Program-made: the position numbers and the translations under genes | Assembly: GCF_001427385.1 (NCBI RefSeq) | Contig: NZ_LMGJ01000001.1 | Coordinates: 283,941-347,940, forward strand | Origin: Mesorhizobium sp. Root157 | Lineage (GTDB): Bacteria; Pseudomonadota; Alphaproteobacteria; Rhizobiales; Rhizobiaceae | DNA length: 64,000 bases | Direction: 5' to 3' | Shown here: piece after piece, positions 51,427 through 60,643 of the stretch | How positions within the stretch are numbered: position 1 is the first letter of the stretch | Layout of the letters: each line of letters starts with the position of its first letter | The notes under the pieces: generated by a model | The model's database searches: none | What the model saw: the letters and a program-made list of their open reading frames with translations, nothing else | Told to the model about the DNA's origin: nothing

Positions 51427-51780
51427 TCAGGCACCGGCCCATGACAGGCAAAGCGCGAGCACGGCCGGCACGGTCTGGATGTAGAGTATCTTCCTTGATG
51501 CGGTCGCCGCGCCATAGAGCCCGGCGACCGCCACGCAGATGAGGAAGAACACCTTCACCTGAAAGCCGGCTTCCCCCAGATAGAGCCCCCACAGCAGCCC
51601 GGCGGCGAGAAAGCCGTTGTAAAGCCCCTGGTTGGCCGCCAGCACCTTCGAGGCCCTGGCGAATTCCGGCGTCAGGTTGAAGGCCTTGTGGCCGCGCGGC
51701 GTGTCCCATGCCGCCATTTCCAGATAGACGATGTAGAGGTGGATGAGGGCGACGAGCGCGACCGCAATATTGCCAAGCAT
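51427..51780 (-). CDS. DUF1304 family membrane protein
   Basis: 117 residues, ATG 51,780. Helical membrane protein with VALVALIHLYIVYLEMAAWD TPRGHKAFNL and LAANQGLYNGFLAAGLLWGL, the DUF1304 pattern (ANQGLYNGFLA). Three or four helices. Role unknown. Divergent from the carboxypeptidase gene, 140 bases apart. Confidence 0.88.
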   Translation of the reverse strand: MLGNIAVALVALIHLYIVYLEMAAWDTPRGHKAFNLTPEFARASKVLAANQGLYNGFLAAGLLWGLYLGEAGFQVKVFFLICVAVAGLYGAATASRKILYIQTVPAVLALCLSWAGA

Positions 51781-51920
51781 CGTTTCTCTGCCTCCACCTG
51801 CCTCAATCCGATCATGGCTGGCCATGTGCCGCCACGCAACCGTCTGGCCCATTCTTTCGGGGGTTGCCATTCGCCGCCGGCCGGGTTCTTTTCCACACGG
51901 CAAATCAGCAGGAACGCATC

Positions 51921-53408
51921 ATGTCCTTCCAGAAACTCGACGACCTTGGCCGCAAGCTCGAAGCGCTCGACCATGCGCTGGCGATCCTCGGCGCCGACGA
52001 AGCGACACATATGGCCGTCGGCGGCGGCGAGAAGCGTGCAGAGGCGATGGCCGCCCTTGCCGGCATGTACCATCGACAGGCCACCGCGCCCGAAATCGCC
52101 TGCTGGATCGACGCTGCCAAAGCCGAAAGCCTCAACGAAGAACAGGCGGCAGCACTTGGCGAATTCGAGCGCCACTACACCAACCTCACCTGCCTGCCCG
52201 CCGAATTCGTCGAGCGCCAGACGGCCGCACGCATGCGCTGCGAGCAATTGTGGCGCGACCTGCGCGCCAGGAACGACTGGGCCTCGTTCCAGCCGGCGCT
52301 GGAAGGCATCGTCGCCTTGGTGCGCGAGGAAGCCGCCATGCGCGCCGATGCACTCGGCCTCGCCCCCTATGACGCGCTGATGGAGCAATATGATCCCGGC
52401 AACCGCGCAGCCGCCATCACACCCGTCTTTGCCGAGCTGAAATCCTTCCTGAAGGGCTTCGTGCCACAGGCGCTGGCCGTTCAGGAACAACGGCTGGCCA
52501 AGCGCGCGCTCAAGCCCTTGTCCGGCAGCTACGCCATCGACCGGCAGCGCGAACTCGGCCTCGCCATGATGGCGGCGGTCGGCTTCGACCTGACCCACGG
52601 CAGCCTGTCGGTATCGCATCATCCGTTCTGCGGCGGGGTGCCGAGCGACGTGCGCATCACCACCCGCTACAAGACCACCGATTTCCTCTCAGCCCTGATG
52701 GGCGTGCTGCACGAAACCGGCCATGCGCTTTACGAACAAAACCTGCCGCAGGCCTGGGCGCACTGGCCGCTCGGCAAGGCGCGCGGCATGGCCATGCATG
52801 AAAGCCAGAGCCTGTTCGTGGAAAAGCAGCTTGGCCGCAATCCCGCCTTCTGGCGCTGGGCGCTGCCGGTGGTGGAGAAGCACCTTGGCGAAGACTGGTC
52901 GCTCGACGACATCCTGCCGCATATCCAACATGTCGAGCGCGGCCTGATCCGCGTCGATGCCGACGAGGTCACCTATCCGCTGCATGTCATCTTGCGCTAC
53001 GAACTGGAGCAGGAACTGGTGTCGGGCCGCCTCGAAGTTGCCGACTTGCCCGAAGCCTGGGATGCCGGCATGCGCGCCACGCTGGGCCTGTCGACCATCG
53101 ACAACCCCGCCGACGGCCCGATGCAGGACGTTCATTGGCCAAGCGGCGCCTTCGGCTATTTCCCGTCCTATACGCTGGGCGCGATGATGGCAGCGCAGCA
53201 ATGGGCGGCACTGACCCGCGAGCATCCCGACGCCGACGAGGCCATCGCCAGGGGAGATTTCGCCGCCGTCAACGAATGGCGCCGCGCAAGAATATGGTCG
53301 CAGGGGTCGCGATGGTCGACGCCTCGACTGCTCGAACGCGCCACCGGCGAGACGCTCAACGCCCGCTACTTCATCGAGCATCTGGAGCGGCGCTACGGAG
53401 CGTCCTGA
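51921..53408 (+). CDS. M32 family metallocarboxypeptidase
   Basis: 495 residues from ATG 51,921, normal length (about 500). Zinc-binding HETGHALYEQNLPQAW (HExxH), GMAMHESQSLFVEKQLGR supplying the third ligand Glu, and the DPFPGGxx-like SGSYAIDRQRELG lead-in. Thermostable carboxypeptidase 1-type enzyme, cytosolic. Its last 16 bases overlap the convergent ABC transporter gene. Confidence 0.93.
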   Translation: MSFQKLDDLGRKLEALDHALAILGADEATHMAVGGGEKRAEAMAALAGMYHRQATAPEIACWIDAAKAESLNEEQAAALGEFERHYTNLTCLPAEFVERQTAARMRCEQLWRDLRARNDWASFQPALEGIVALVREEAAMRADALGLAPYDALMEQYDPGNRAAAITPVFAELKSFLKGFVPQALAVQEQRLAKRALKPLSGSYAIDRQRELGLAMMAAVGFDLTHGSLSVSHHPFCGGVPSDVRITTRYKTTDFLSALMGVLHETGHALYEQNLPQAWAHWPLGKARGMAMHESQSLFVEKQLGRNPAFWRWALPVVEKHLGEDWSLDDILPHIQHVERGLIRVDADEVTYPLHVILRYELEQELVSGRLEVADLPEAWDAGMRATLGLSTIDNPADGPMQDVHWPSGAFGYFPSYTLGAMMAAQQWAALTREHPDADEAIARGDFAAVNEWRRARIWSQGSRWSTPRLLERATGETLNARYFIEHLERRYGAS

Positions 53409-55222
53409 ACCGCCAGTTCCGGTTTGCCGCTGAAAGCCCCGGCGCCGGTGTCGAACTGCAGGCTGGCCAGCCGCGCATAAAGGCCGCCCTTGGCGACAAG
53501 GCTCTTGTGCGTGCCTTCCTCCACGATGCGGCCCTCGTCCACGACGAGGATGCGGTCGGCCTTCAGCACGGTCGCCAGCCGGTGCGCGATGACCAGCGTG
53601 GTGCGCCCCTGCATCAGATGTTCCAGCGCTTCCTGCACCAGCGTCTCGCTGGTGGCATCGAGCGCCGAAGTCGCCTCGTCGAGCAGAAGGATCGGCGCGT
53701 CGCGCAGGATGGCGCGGGCAATGGCGATGCGCTGGCGCTGGCCGCCCGACAGCATGACGCCGCGTTCGCCGACCTGCGTGTCGTAGCCCTTGTCCAGCTT
53801 CAGGATGAACTCGTCGGCAAGCGCTGCCTTCGCCGCCGCCGCGATCTCCGCATCCGGAGCGCCCGGGCGGCCGAAACCGATGTTGTCGCGTATAGAGGCG
53901 GCAAAGATCGTCACGTCCTGCGGCACGATGGCCATGCGGGCACGCAACTCGGCCGGATCGGCATCGCGTGCCTCGACGCCGTCGACGCGGATCGAACCCG
54001 TCTCGGGATCGTAGAAGCGCAGGATCAGCGAAAAGATCGTGCTCTTGCCCGCACCCGACGGCCCCACGATCGCCACCGTCTCGCCCGGCTTCACCGAAAA
54101 ACTCAACTCATGCACGGCGGCCCGGTCAGGCCTGGCCGGATAGGAAAAGGAGACCTTGTCGAAAACGATCGTTCCCTTGGCCGTCGCCGGCAACGCCTTG
54201 GGGTTTGCCGGCACCTCGACGGTCGGCTCCTCGTCCAGCAATTCGGTCAGCCGCTCGGCCGCACCCGCTGCTTGCGACAACTCGCCCCACACTTCCGACA
54301 GCGCACCCAGCGCGCCCGCGGCAAACACGGCGTAGAGCAGGAACTGGCCAAGCGTTCCCGGCGAGATCGCACCCGACAGAACGTCGCGTGAACCGAACCA
54401 CAACACCGCCACGACCGAGGCGAACACCGTGAAAATGGCGACGAAGGTGAGGAAAGCCCGCGCCAGCACCGAGGCGCGCGCCGCCTCAAAGGCATTCTCG
54501 ACCGATTGAGCGAACCGGCCCGTCACCATCCCCTCATTGGTGAAGGCCTGCAGCGTGCGCACCGCGCCGATCTGTTCGCTGGCATAGGCGGTGGCGTGGG
54601 CAAGCGTGTCCTGCGCCGTGCGCGACTTGCGGCGCACCGAGCGGCCAAAAGCGACCAGCGGCAGCACGATCAGGGGGATCGCCGCAATCACCAGGCCGGA
54701 CAATTTGGGGCTGGTCACCACCATCATCGCCAGCGCGCCCAGGCCAAGGATGACATTGCGCAGCGCCACCGATGCGGTTGCGCCGACCGCCGACTTGATC
54801 TGCGTCGTGTCGGCGGCAAGCCGCGACACGATCTCGCCGGACTGCACCTGGTCGAAGAAGGCTGGCGACAGCGTCGTGACATGCGAGAATACGTCGCGGC
54901 GAATATCCGAAACGACCCGTTCGCCCAGCGTGATGACGAAATAGTAGCGGCCTGCGGAAGCCAGCGCCAGCATGGCGGCCATCACCACCAGCATGGCGAA
55001 ATAGTCCGATATGAAAGTGGAATCGGCGCTGGAAAAGCCGTGGTCGATCATCCGCCGCACGGCAAGCGGGATGGCGAGCGTGGTCACAGCCGCCAGAACC
55101 AGCGAAACCATCGCCCCGATCACAAGCTTGCGATAGCGTCCGATATAGGGGAATAGACGCCTCAGGGGCTTCAGCGAGCGCTTGCGCCCGTCTGCGCTTT
55201 CTCGTCGCGCCATTGCTTGCAT
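53393..55222 (-). CDS. MsbA-like ABC exporter, fused permease and ATPase
   Basis: 609 residues. N-terminal transmembrane domain with about six helices. Nucleotide-binding domain with Walker A GPSGAGKSTIF near 395, signature LSGGQRQRIAIARA near 503, Walker B ILLLDEATSALD. Forms a homodimer exporting a lipid or small molecule; close to lipid-A or multidrug exporters by architecture. Upstream is the rpmE gene, divergent. Confidence 0.93.
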   Translation of the reverse strand: MQAMARRESADGRKRSLKPLRRLFPYIGRYRKLVIGAMVSLVLAAVTTLAIPLAVRRMIDHGFSSADSTFISDYFAMLVVMAAMLALASAGRYYFVITLGERVVSDIRRDVFSHVTTLSPAFFDQVQSGEIVSRLAADTTQIKSAVGATASVALRNVILGLGALAMMVVTSPKLSGLVIAAIPLIVLPLVAFGRSVRRKSRTAQDTLAHATAYASEQIGAVRTLQAFTNEGMVTGRFAQSVENAFEAARASVLARAFLTFVAIFTVFASVVAVLWFGSRDVLSGAISPGTLGQFLLYAVFAAGALGALSEVWGELSQAAGAAERLTELLDEEPTVEVPANPKALPATAKGTIVFDKVSFSYPARPDRAAVHELSFSVKPGETVAIVGPSGAGKSTIFSLILRFYDPETGSIRVDGVEARDADPAELRARMAIVPQDVTIFAASIRDNIGFGRPGAPDAEIAAAAKAALADEFILKLDKGYDTQVGERGVMLSGGQRQRIAIARAILRDAPILLLDEATSALDATSETLVQEALEHLMQGRTTLVIAHRLATVLKADRILVVDEGRIVEEGTHKSLVAKGGLYARLASLQFDTGAGAFSGKPELAVQDAP

Positions 55223-55416
55223 CCCCGTCCGTGTCCGTTGCCGGACATCAATATGCCCTTTACTCGACCTTGTGATTCAATTTCGGTTGATGTATAGGCA
55301 CGCCGACCGATTTAGAGGCCGCAGTTTTTGAATAGCTGCGGCTTCGGATTTTAGAAAGAGGCGCTTCGACGCAGGCCATCCGGTCGCTGCCGCGCCACAA
55401 GACCAGGAACAATGCG

Positions 55417-55638
55417 ATGAAGGCCGATATCCATCCCGACTATCACACCATCAAGATCGTCATGACCGACGGCACCGAGTACACGACGCGCTCGACCTGG
55501 GGCAAGGAAGGCGACACGATGAACCTTGACATCGATCCGACCACGCACCCGGCCTGGACCGGCGGCCAGCAGACCCTGCTGGATCGCGGCGGCCGCCTGT
55601 CCAAGTTCAAGAAGCGCTTCGAAGGCTTCGGTCTCTGA
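55417..55638 (+). CDS. rpmE: 50S ribosomal protein L31
   Basis: 73 residues. [20 protein letters not shown] then [20 protein letters not shown] and FKKRFEGF, the L31 signature, in the zinc-free (C-minus) form as there are no Cys residues. Its 5' region has a hairpin (GCCGCAG 55,318-55,324 with CTGCGGC 55,336-55,342) that might serve autoregulation. A terminator follows at 55,661. Confidence 0.97.
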   Translation: MKADIHPDYHTIKIVMTDGTEYTTRSTWGKEGDTMNLDIDPTTHPAWTGGQQTLLDRGGRLSKFKKRFEGFGL

Positions 55639-55660
55639 TACGGACGAAAGTCCACATGAA

Positions 55661-55686
55661 AAACCCGCCTTCGAGGCGGGTTTTTT
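55661..55686 (+). terminator. Terminator after rpmE
   Basis: ACCCGCCT-TCG-AGGCGGGT with six T residues, 25 bases after the L31 stop. Confidence 0.95.
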
Positions 55687-55732
55687 GTTGTTTGTGATTG
55701 CGCCGCGGCAGCGCCCGTTCAGGAACAGGACT

Positions 55733-56023
55733 TCACCCCTGCGGCCTGCGGTCCGCATGGCCGAGATCGCGTTCCGGGTCGATCACGTCGCGCACCAGTT
55801 GCTTGAGCCTGGCCGCATCGGGAAAGCCGCCGTCGCGCTTGCGCTCCCAGATCAGGTCGCCGTTGCAGGTGATGGAGAACACCCCGCCGGTGCCGGGCAC
55901 CAGCACCACCTCGCCAAGTTCCATGCCGAAAGTGGACAACAATTCCTGCGCCATCCAGCCGGCGCGCAGAAGCCACTGGCACTGGGTGCAGTAGGTGATG
56001 CGGATGATTGGACGCTCGGTCAT
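55733..56023 (-). CDS. SelT/SelW/SelH (Rdx) family protein
   Basis: 96 residues from ATG 56,023. Thioredoxin-like ERPIIRITYCTQCQWLLRAG with CxxC, then LVPGTGGVFSITCNGDLIWE and KRDGGFPDAARLKQLVRD, matching the Rdx family (GxF.....G..IW.RK..GGFP). A redox protein, likely small and soluble. The 120-bp repeat starts 30 bases upstream of its start; a longer frame would run into that repeat and is not used. Confidence 0.88.
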   Translation of the reverse strand: MTERPIIRITYCTQCQWLLRAGWMAQELLSTFGMELGEVVLVPGTGGVFSITCNGDLIWERKRDGGFPDAARLKQLVRDVIDPERDLGHADRRPQG

Positions 56024-56052
56024 GCACATCACCAAAGTTCTGGATGGTCTGC

Positions 56053-56175
56053 GTATCCGGGTCAGGGCGAGGCGAGAATTGCAGGATTCGAGAACCGGAG
56101 CGGAGCGTACGTCGAAGTACGTGAGCACCGGAAGCGCAGAAGCCTGCTATTCGCAGCCCGCCATCACCCGGATAC
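56053..56175. repeat. Palindromic element copy 1
   Basis: 123 bp with terminal inverted repeat GTATCCGGGT / ACCCGGATAC and an inner hairpin CGTAC-GTCGAA-GTACG. Shares GAGAACCGGAGCGGAGCG, GTGAGCACCGGAAGCGCAGA and adjacent bases with copies at 60,522 and 61,657. It ends exactly at the yebC stop codon. Confidence 0.85.
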
Positions 56176-56925
56176 TCAGGCGGCGCTGAGCTTGGCCAAA
56201 GTGGCTTCATCCACCTCGAAATTGGCGTAGACGTTCTGCACGTCGTCGTCGTCTTCCAGCGTTGCCACCAGCTTCATCAGCGACTGGGCGCGCTCCTCGT
56301 CGACCGGCACGTTGGTCTGCGGCTTCCAGATCGCCTTGACCGACTGGGCTTCGCCAAGCGCGCCTTCCAGCGCCTTGGACACGTCGCCCAGGCCTTCGAA
56401 GGCGCAGTAGATGGTGTGGCCGTCCTCGTCGGTTTCCACATCGTCGGCGCCCGCCTCGATCGCCGCGTCCATCACCTTGTCGGCATCCCCGGCCGAGGCG
56501 GGATAGCGGATTTCGCCTGCCCGGTCCCACATGAACGACACCGATCCGGTTTCGCCGAGCGCCCCGCCGGCCTTGGTGAAGGCGGCGCGCACATTGGAGG
56601 CGGAGCGGTTGCGGTTGTCGGTCAGCGCCTCGACGATCAGCGCCACGCCGCCGGGACCGTAGCCCTCGTAACGGACTTCCTCATAGTTCTCCGCATCGCC
56701 GCCCGAAGCCTTGTTGATGGCGCGCTGGATATTGTCCTTCGGCATCGACTCGCCCTTGGCGGCCTGCACGGCAAGCCTGAGCCGCGCGTTCATCGCGGGG
56801 TCGGGGACGCCGAGTTTGGCGGCAACGGTTATTTCGCGCGCCAGCTTTGAGAACAGCTTCGATCTCATTGCATCCTGGCGCCCCTTGCGGTGCATGATGT
56901 TCTTGAACTGTGAATGGCCGGCCAT
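56176..56925 (-). CDS. yebC: YebC/PmpR family transcriptional regulator
   Basis: 249 residues. [20 protein letters not shown] is the strongly conserved N-terminus, with [24 protein letters not shown] segment ([20 protein letters not shown]) and a C-terminal [22 protein letters not shown]. YebC proteins act as transcription regulators and assist translation at problematic codons. Usually adjacent to ruvC in this group; here they are separated by 16 kb. Confidence 0.95.
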   Translation of the reverse strand: MAGHSQFKNIMHRKGRQDAMRSKLFSKLAREITVAAKLGVPDPAMNARLRLAVQAAKGESMPKDNIQRAINKASGGDAENYEEVRYEGYGPGGVALIVEALTDNRNRSASNVRAAFTKAGGALGETGSVSFMWDRAGEIRYPASAGDADKVMDAAIEAGADDVETDEDGHTIYCAFEGLGDVSKALEGALGEAQSVKAIWKPQTNVPVDEERAQSLMKLVATLEDDDDVQNVYANFEVDEATLAKLSAA

Positions 56926-57183
56926 GTGACCCCTGTCGTCTGTTCGCGGCGATCAGATCGCGCCGCGCCCGCCGGGCACCTGAAGACGGATCTGACAGTT
57001 GAATTGGCATCGGACGCCCAAAAGTCGGTTACCGCTAACGGGTCCAATGCTCGGAATGGCGGGCTTATAGAGAAATCGGCTCAATTCGTCCAGCCGCACA
57101 CACCCTGCCGCTCGCGAAAACGTGACTCGGGCGTCCGGGCACCGTCATTCATAGTTGCCTTGCCCGGATGCCTGGAGGCCGAT

Positions 57184-57996
57184 ATGCCGTGCCTGCGCCT
57201 GCTTAGCGCCCTCATCCTGTTTCTGTCGGCAATGGTCCTGCCGGTCTGGTCCGAGGACGCCCCGCCGCCGTCGCGATGCGTGGCCGTCGCCAACGCCCTG
57301 CCCAACGTCATCTACGCGAACCTCGCCCCGGCGCAGGCACAGGCCGAAGGCGAAGTTTCGATCACCTATGCCGGCCATTCGACCTATGTCATCGAAACGC
57401 CTGCCGGCGTGCGCGTCGCCACCGACTACAGCGGCGTCTACGGCTCCAGCCCGCTGCCCGACGTCGTCACCATGAACAAGGCGCACCGCACCCATTTCAC
57501 CGATCTTCCCGACCCCGGCATCGCCCATGTCCTGCGGGGCTGGAATCCGGCCGGCGGCCCGGCAAGACACGCACTCGTGGTCGATGACGTCTACATCCGG
57601 AACGTTTCAACCGACATCCGCGGCTGGGACGGCGGCATGGAGCGCGACGGCAACTCGATCTTCATCTTCGAGGTCGCCGGCCTGTGCATCGGCCATCTCG
57701 GCCATCTTCACCACCGGCTGGAAGATGCCCATTACAGCGCCATCGGCCGCCTCGATGTCGTCATGGTACCGATCGACGGCGGCATGACGCTGTCGCTCAA
57801 CGCCATGAGCGAAATCGCCGGCAGGCTCTATTCTTCGGTAGTCCTGCCCATGCACCGCCATGCAACCGGCATCAGCGAGTTCCTCGGTCGGATGGGTTCG
57901 GGTTTCGCCGTCGAATTCCCCGACAGCCGCACGCTGAAGGTCTCCTTGCGCACCCTGCCGCAGCGCCCCACCATCATCGTCCTGCAAGGCGTGTGA
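57184..57996 (+). CDS. Metallo-beta-lactamase fold protein with signal peptide
   Basis: 270 residues from ATG 57,184. Signal peptide LLSALILFLSAMVLPVWS. VSITYAGHSTYVIETPAGVR VATDYSG, then MNKAHRTHFTDLP and ICIGHLGHLHHRLED-like region (CIGHLGHLHHRLEDAHY) and VVLPMHRHATG give a UlaG-type MBL fold with several His but lacking the exact HxHxDH. Periplasmic hydrolase of unknown substrate. Confidence 0.78.
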   Translation: MPCLRLLSALILFLSAMVLPVWSEDAPPPSRCVAVANALPNVIYANLAPAQAQAEGEVSITYAGHSTYVIETPAGVRVATDYSGVYGSSPLPDVVTMNKAHRTHFTDLPDPGIAHVLRGWNPAGGPARHALVVDDVYIRNVSTDIRGWDGGMERDGNSIFIFEVAGLCIGHLGHLHHRLEDAHYSAIGRLDVVMVPIDGGMTLSLNAMSEIAGRLYSSVVLPMHRHATGISEFLGRMGSGFAVEFPDSRTLKVSLRTLPQRPTIIVLQGV

Positions 57997-58005
57997 GCGG
58001 GCGCT

Positions 58006-58329
58006 TCAGCGCTCGAGGTCTTGTTGCAGCCGGTCGAGGATCGACAGCGCATGGCCGGCATATTCGCTGATCCAGCGGTCATGGATGCGCTTGATCGGCA
58101 AAGCGTCGAGATGGTTCCAGCGCTCCCGGCCTTCGCGCCGCGCCACCACAAGGCCCGCTGCCTCCAGCACCTTGAGATGCTGCATCACCGTGCAGCGGTC
58201 CATGTCGGAAAACGTTTCGCACAGCGCGCCGGTCGTCTTCGGCCCGTCCTTCAACCCGTCCAGCATCAGGCGCCGGAGCGGATGCGCCAAAGCCTTGAAA
58301 ACGCGGTTGTCTTTCGATTCGGTTGACAT
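58006..58329 (-). CDS. ArsR-type transcriptional regulator
   Basis: 107 residues. FKALAHPLRRLMLDGLKDGP and CTVMQHLKVLEAAGLVVARR form the ArsR winged helix. Its start codon lies inside the palindromic operator at 58,329-58,346, so it likely represses itself and the divergent AHSA1 gene. A redox or ligand sensor; a MarR-like alternative is unlikely. Confidence 0.9.
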   Translation of the reverse strand: MSTESKDNRVFKALAHPLRRLMLDGLKDGPKTTGALCETFSDMDRCTVMQHLKVLEAAGLVVARREGRERWNHLDALPIKRIHDRWISEYAGHALSILDRLQQDLER

Positions 58330-58346
58330 GTTATATTTTTATAACA
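58329..58346. promoter_or_regulatory. ArsR operator palindrome
   Basis: Perfect 18-bp inverted repeat TGTTATA-TTTT-TATAACA overlapping the ArsR start codon and 33 bases upstream of the divergent AHSA1 start. The dyad matches ArsR-family operators in length and A/T content. Confidence 0.75.
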
Positions 58347-58379
58347 CATAATCCCCACACACAAGAAGGAGCTGTGGAC

Positions 58380-58859
58380 ATGTCCATCGCAATCAGGGTT
58401 TCCGGCCGCATTGGCAAACCGGCCGCCGAAGTGTTCGACGCCGTCGTCAACCCCACCAAGCTTTCCGGCTACTTCACCACCATCAAGGGCGCCAGCGCCC
58501 CACTGGTCGCAGGCACCACGGTGACGTGGTGGGGCCAAGTTCCCGTCGAGGTCGATGAGGTCGTGCCGCAAAAGCGCATCGTGCTGCGCTGGGATGCCGA
58601 CACCAATGCCCCGGCCTACAAGACGCTGATCGAGATGGATTTCGAACAGCTCGACGACGGCGGAACCTTCGTCACCATTTCAGAAACGGGCTGGCGCGAG
58701 GACGAGCAGGGCCGCAAGGCGTCCTACAACAATTGCGAGGGCTGGGCGATGATGCTGTCGGCCATGAAGGCCTATGTCGAATATGGCATCAACCTGCGCG
58801 AAGGCTTCTACCCCAGCGAAATGCGCGGCGAACTGCCGACCGACGTCAGCCGCAAATGA
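58380..58859 (+). CDS. SRPBCC/AHSA1-domain protein
   Basis: 159 residues from ATG 58,380 (AAGGAG site). RVSGRIGKPAAEVFDAVVNP TKLSGYFTT and VLRWDADTNAPAYKTLIEMD with FEQLDDGGTFVTISETGW, an AHSA1-like ligand-binding fold. ArsR-AHSA1 pairs are common in soil bacteria, with AHSA1 thought to handle small hydrophobic compounds. Divergent from its regulator. Confidence 0.88.
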   Translation: MSIAIRVSGRIGKPAAEVFDAVVNPTKLSGYFTTIKGASAPLVAGTTVTWWGQVPVEVDEVVPQKRIVLRWDADTNAPAYKTLIEMDFEQLDDGGTFVTISETGWREDEQGRKASYNNCEGWAMMLSAMKAYVEYGINLREGFYPSEMRGELPTDVSRK

Positions 58860-58902
58860 ACGGTCGCCACGTAGGGCGCTGACCCGCATCCCTTGTTTTT
58901 AC

Positions 58903-58946
58903 GCAATTCCAGACGGAAAACCGGTTCCCGCTTTTCCTGGAATTGC
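58903..58946. repeat. Palindromic intergenic element, same family as 40,788
   Basis: Outer stem GCAATTCCAG...CTGGAATTGC around CGGAAAACCGGTTCCCGCTTTTCC. Core agrees with the copy at 40,788 in 20 of about 22 bases while the outer stem differs. Stops one base before the TerC gene's stop codon. Confidence 0.7.
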
Positions 58947-58947
58947 T

Positions 58948-59709
58948 CTAGCGGTCGGTGCCCTGACGGGATTTCCTGCGCCGGCGCGCCAGCATGTTGA
59001 GTCCCTCGACCAGCGCCGAGAAACCCATCGCCGCATAGATGTAGCCTTTCGGCACGTGGAAGCCGAAGCCGTCGGCGATCAGCGTCATGCCGATCATCAA
59101 CAGGAAGCCCAGCGCCAGCATGACGATGGTCGGGTTCTTCTCGATGAAGGCCGAAAGCGGGTTGACCGCCAAAAGCATCACAGTCACCGCCACGATGACG
59201 GCGATGTACATGATGGCGATCTCGTCGGTCATGCCGACCGCCGTGATGATGGAATCGATCGAGAACACCAGGTCGAGCAGCAATATCTGGAATATGGCGC
59301 CCGCCAGCGACACTTGCAGGGTCCTGGAAACCATCTCGTCCTTGTGATCCAGCGGGTCGACAGTGTGATGGATTTCCCGCGTCGCCTTCCACACCAGGAA
59401 CAGGCCGCCGGCGATCAGGATCAGGTCGCGCCATGAAAAACCGTGGCCGAAAGCGGAAAAGATCGGCTCGGTCAGTTGCACGATGAAGGAGATGGTCGCA
59501 AGCAGGAGCAGCCGCATGATCAGCGCCGCGCCGATGCCGAGACGCCGGGCCGGCGCCTGCTGCTCCTTGGGCAGCTTGTTGGTCAGGATGGAGATGAAGA
59601 TCAGATTGTCGATGCCCAGGACGATTTCGAGCACCACCAGCGTTAGAAGGGCGACCCAGGCTGTCGGGTCATTGACGAAGGCGAAATGGGGGGCAATGGC
59701 TTCAAGCAT
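58948..59709 (-). CDS. TerC family integral membrane protein
   Basis: 253 residues, about seven helices. [20 protein letters not shown] (conserved Asp-Asn), [32 protein letters not shown] and the end with [20 protein letters not shown] are the TerC features. Related to metal and tellurite resistance and thought to help metal loading of exported enzymes. Ends next to the palindromic element at 58,903. Confidence 0.92.
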   Translation of the reverse strand: MLEAIAPHFAFVNDPTAWVALLTLVVLEIVLGIDNLIFISILTNKLPKEQQAPARRLGIGAALIMRLLLLATISFIVQLTEPIFSAFGHGFSWRDLILIAGGLFLVWKATREIHHTVDPLDHKDEMVSRTLQVSLAGAIFQILLLDLVFSIDSIITAVGMTDEIAIMYIAVIVAVTVMLLAVNPLSAFIEKNPTIVMLALGFLLMIGMTLIADGFGFHVPKGYIYAAMGFSALVEGLNMLARRRRKSRQGTDR

Positions 59710-59866
59710 GCGCGCGCAATCTCTCCGTCATAAAATGTCGTGCAGAATTAGGTACGGCCTGCCCGATCGTCAATGTCACCCGGCATATTTTATCGAACGG
59801 CGTAAAAAGGGCGGCCATTGAGACCTGAGGCATTCACGTCCGCGCCGCATGCGATATGATGGCCGC

Positions 59867-60490
59867 ATGAAACGGGTGATCGCTCTCGGTGCCTTGCTTG
59901 CGGCGAACCTGCTGCCGCTGCCCCTTGCCCATGCCACCGGGACCCCGCAGGACAAAGGTCCGCAGGCGGCGCATTCCCTGCCCGCCGACAAGGCCACGTT
60001 GCGCGAAAGGCTCTTCCAGCATCTGGCCGCTGCCGCCACCGAGGCGCAAGCGCGCGCGCTGGAAGACGCGATCTGGAACTTCTGGCTCGATCTCGCCCCC
60101 AACGGCGAGGTCCGCACTTTCGTCGACCAGGCGATGGACCGGCGCGAGGCCTACGACTTCGCCACCGCCGAAGACCTGCTCGACCGCGCCATCGAACAGG
60201 CGCCGAACTACGCCGAGGCCTGGAACCAGCGCGCCTTCATCCGCTTCCTGCGCGACAACGACGAAGGCGCCGAAGCCGATATCCTGCGCGCGCTGGAACT
60301 GGAGCCGAAGCATTTCGGCGCGCTCTCCGGCCTGTTCCACGTTTTGTCGCGCCGTGGCCGCACCGAGGCCGCCAACGCCGCTCTCATCGAGGCGGTGAAG
60401 ATCCATCCCTGGCTGAAGGAGCGCACGATGCTGCCGCCCGACCCGGATGCTGAACGCCCGCCGATCAAGGGCAAGGAACAGGACTTGTAA
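59867..60490 (+). CDS. TPR-repeat periplasmic protein
   Basis: 207 residues from ATG 59,867. Signal peptide RVIALGALLAANLLPLPLAH. TPR units: ALEDAIWNFWLDLAPNGEVR, YDFATAEDLLDRAIEQAPNY AEAWNQRAFIRFLRDNDEGA and RRGRTEAANAALIEAVKIHP. Likely scaffolding; no specific partner visible. Faces the YmdB gene convergently with the repeat at 60,522 between. Confidence 0.82.
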   Translation: MKRVIALGALLAANLLPLPLAHATGTPQDKGPQAAHSLPADKATLRERLFQHLAAAATEAQARALEDAIWNFWLDLAPNGEVRTFVDQAMDRREAYDFATAEDLLDRAIEQAPNYAEAWNQRAFIRFLRDNDEGAEADILRALELEPKHFGALSGLFHVLSRRGRTEAANAALIEAVKIHPWLKERTMLPPDPDAERPPIKGKEQDL

Positions 60491-60521
60491 CGAACCGTTT
60501 GCAGGCCGCTCGGGTGTGCCG

Positions 60522-60643
60522 AGATTCAGGTCAGGGTGAGCCGAGAACGGTAGCGTACGAGAACCGGAGCGGAGCGTACATCAGGTATGTGAGCACCGGA
60601 AGCGCAGAAGGCTGCCGTTCGCAGGCCGCCCTCACCTGAATCT
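60522..60643. repeat. Palindromic element copy 2
   Basis: 122 bp with inverted ends AGATTCAGGT / ACCTGAATCT and an inner hairpin CGTAC-ATCAG-GTATG with one G-T pair. Shares the same core as the copies at 56,053 and 61,657. The end overlaps the YmdB stop codon. Confidence 0.85.
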
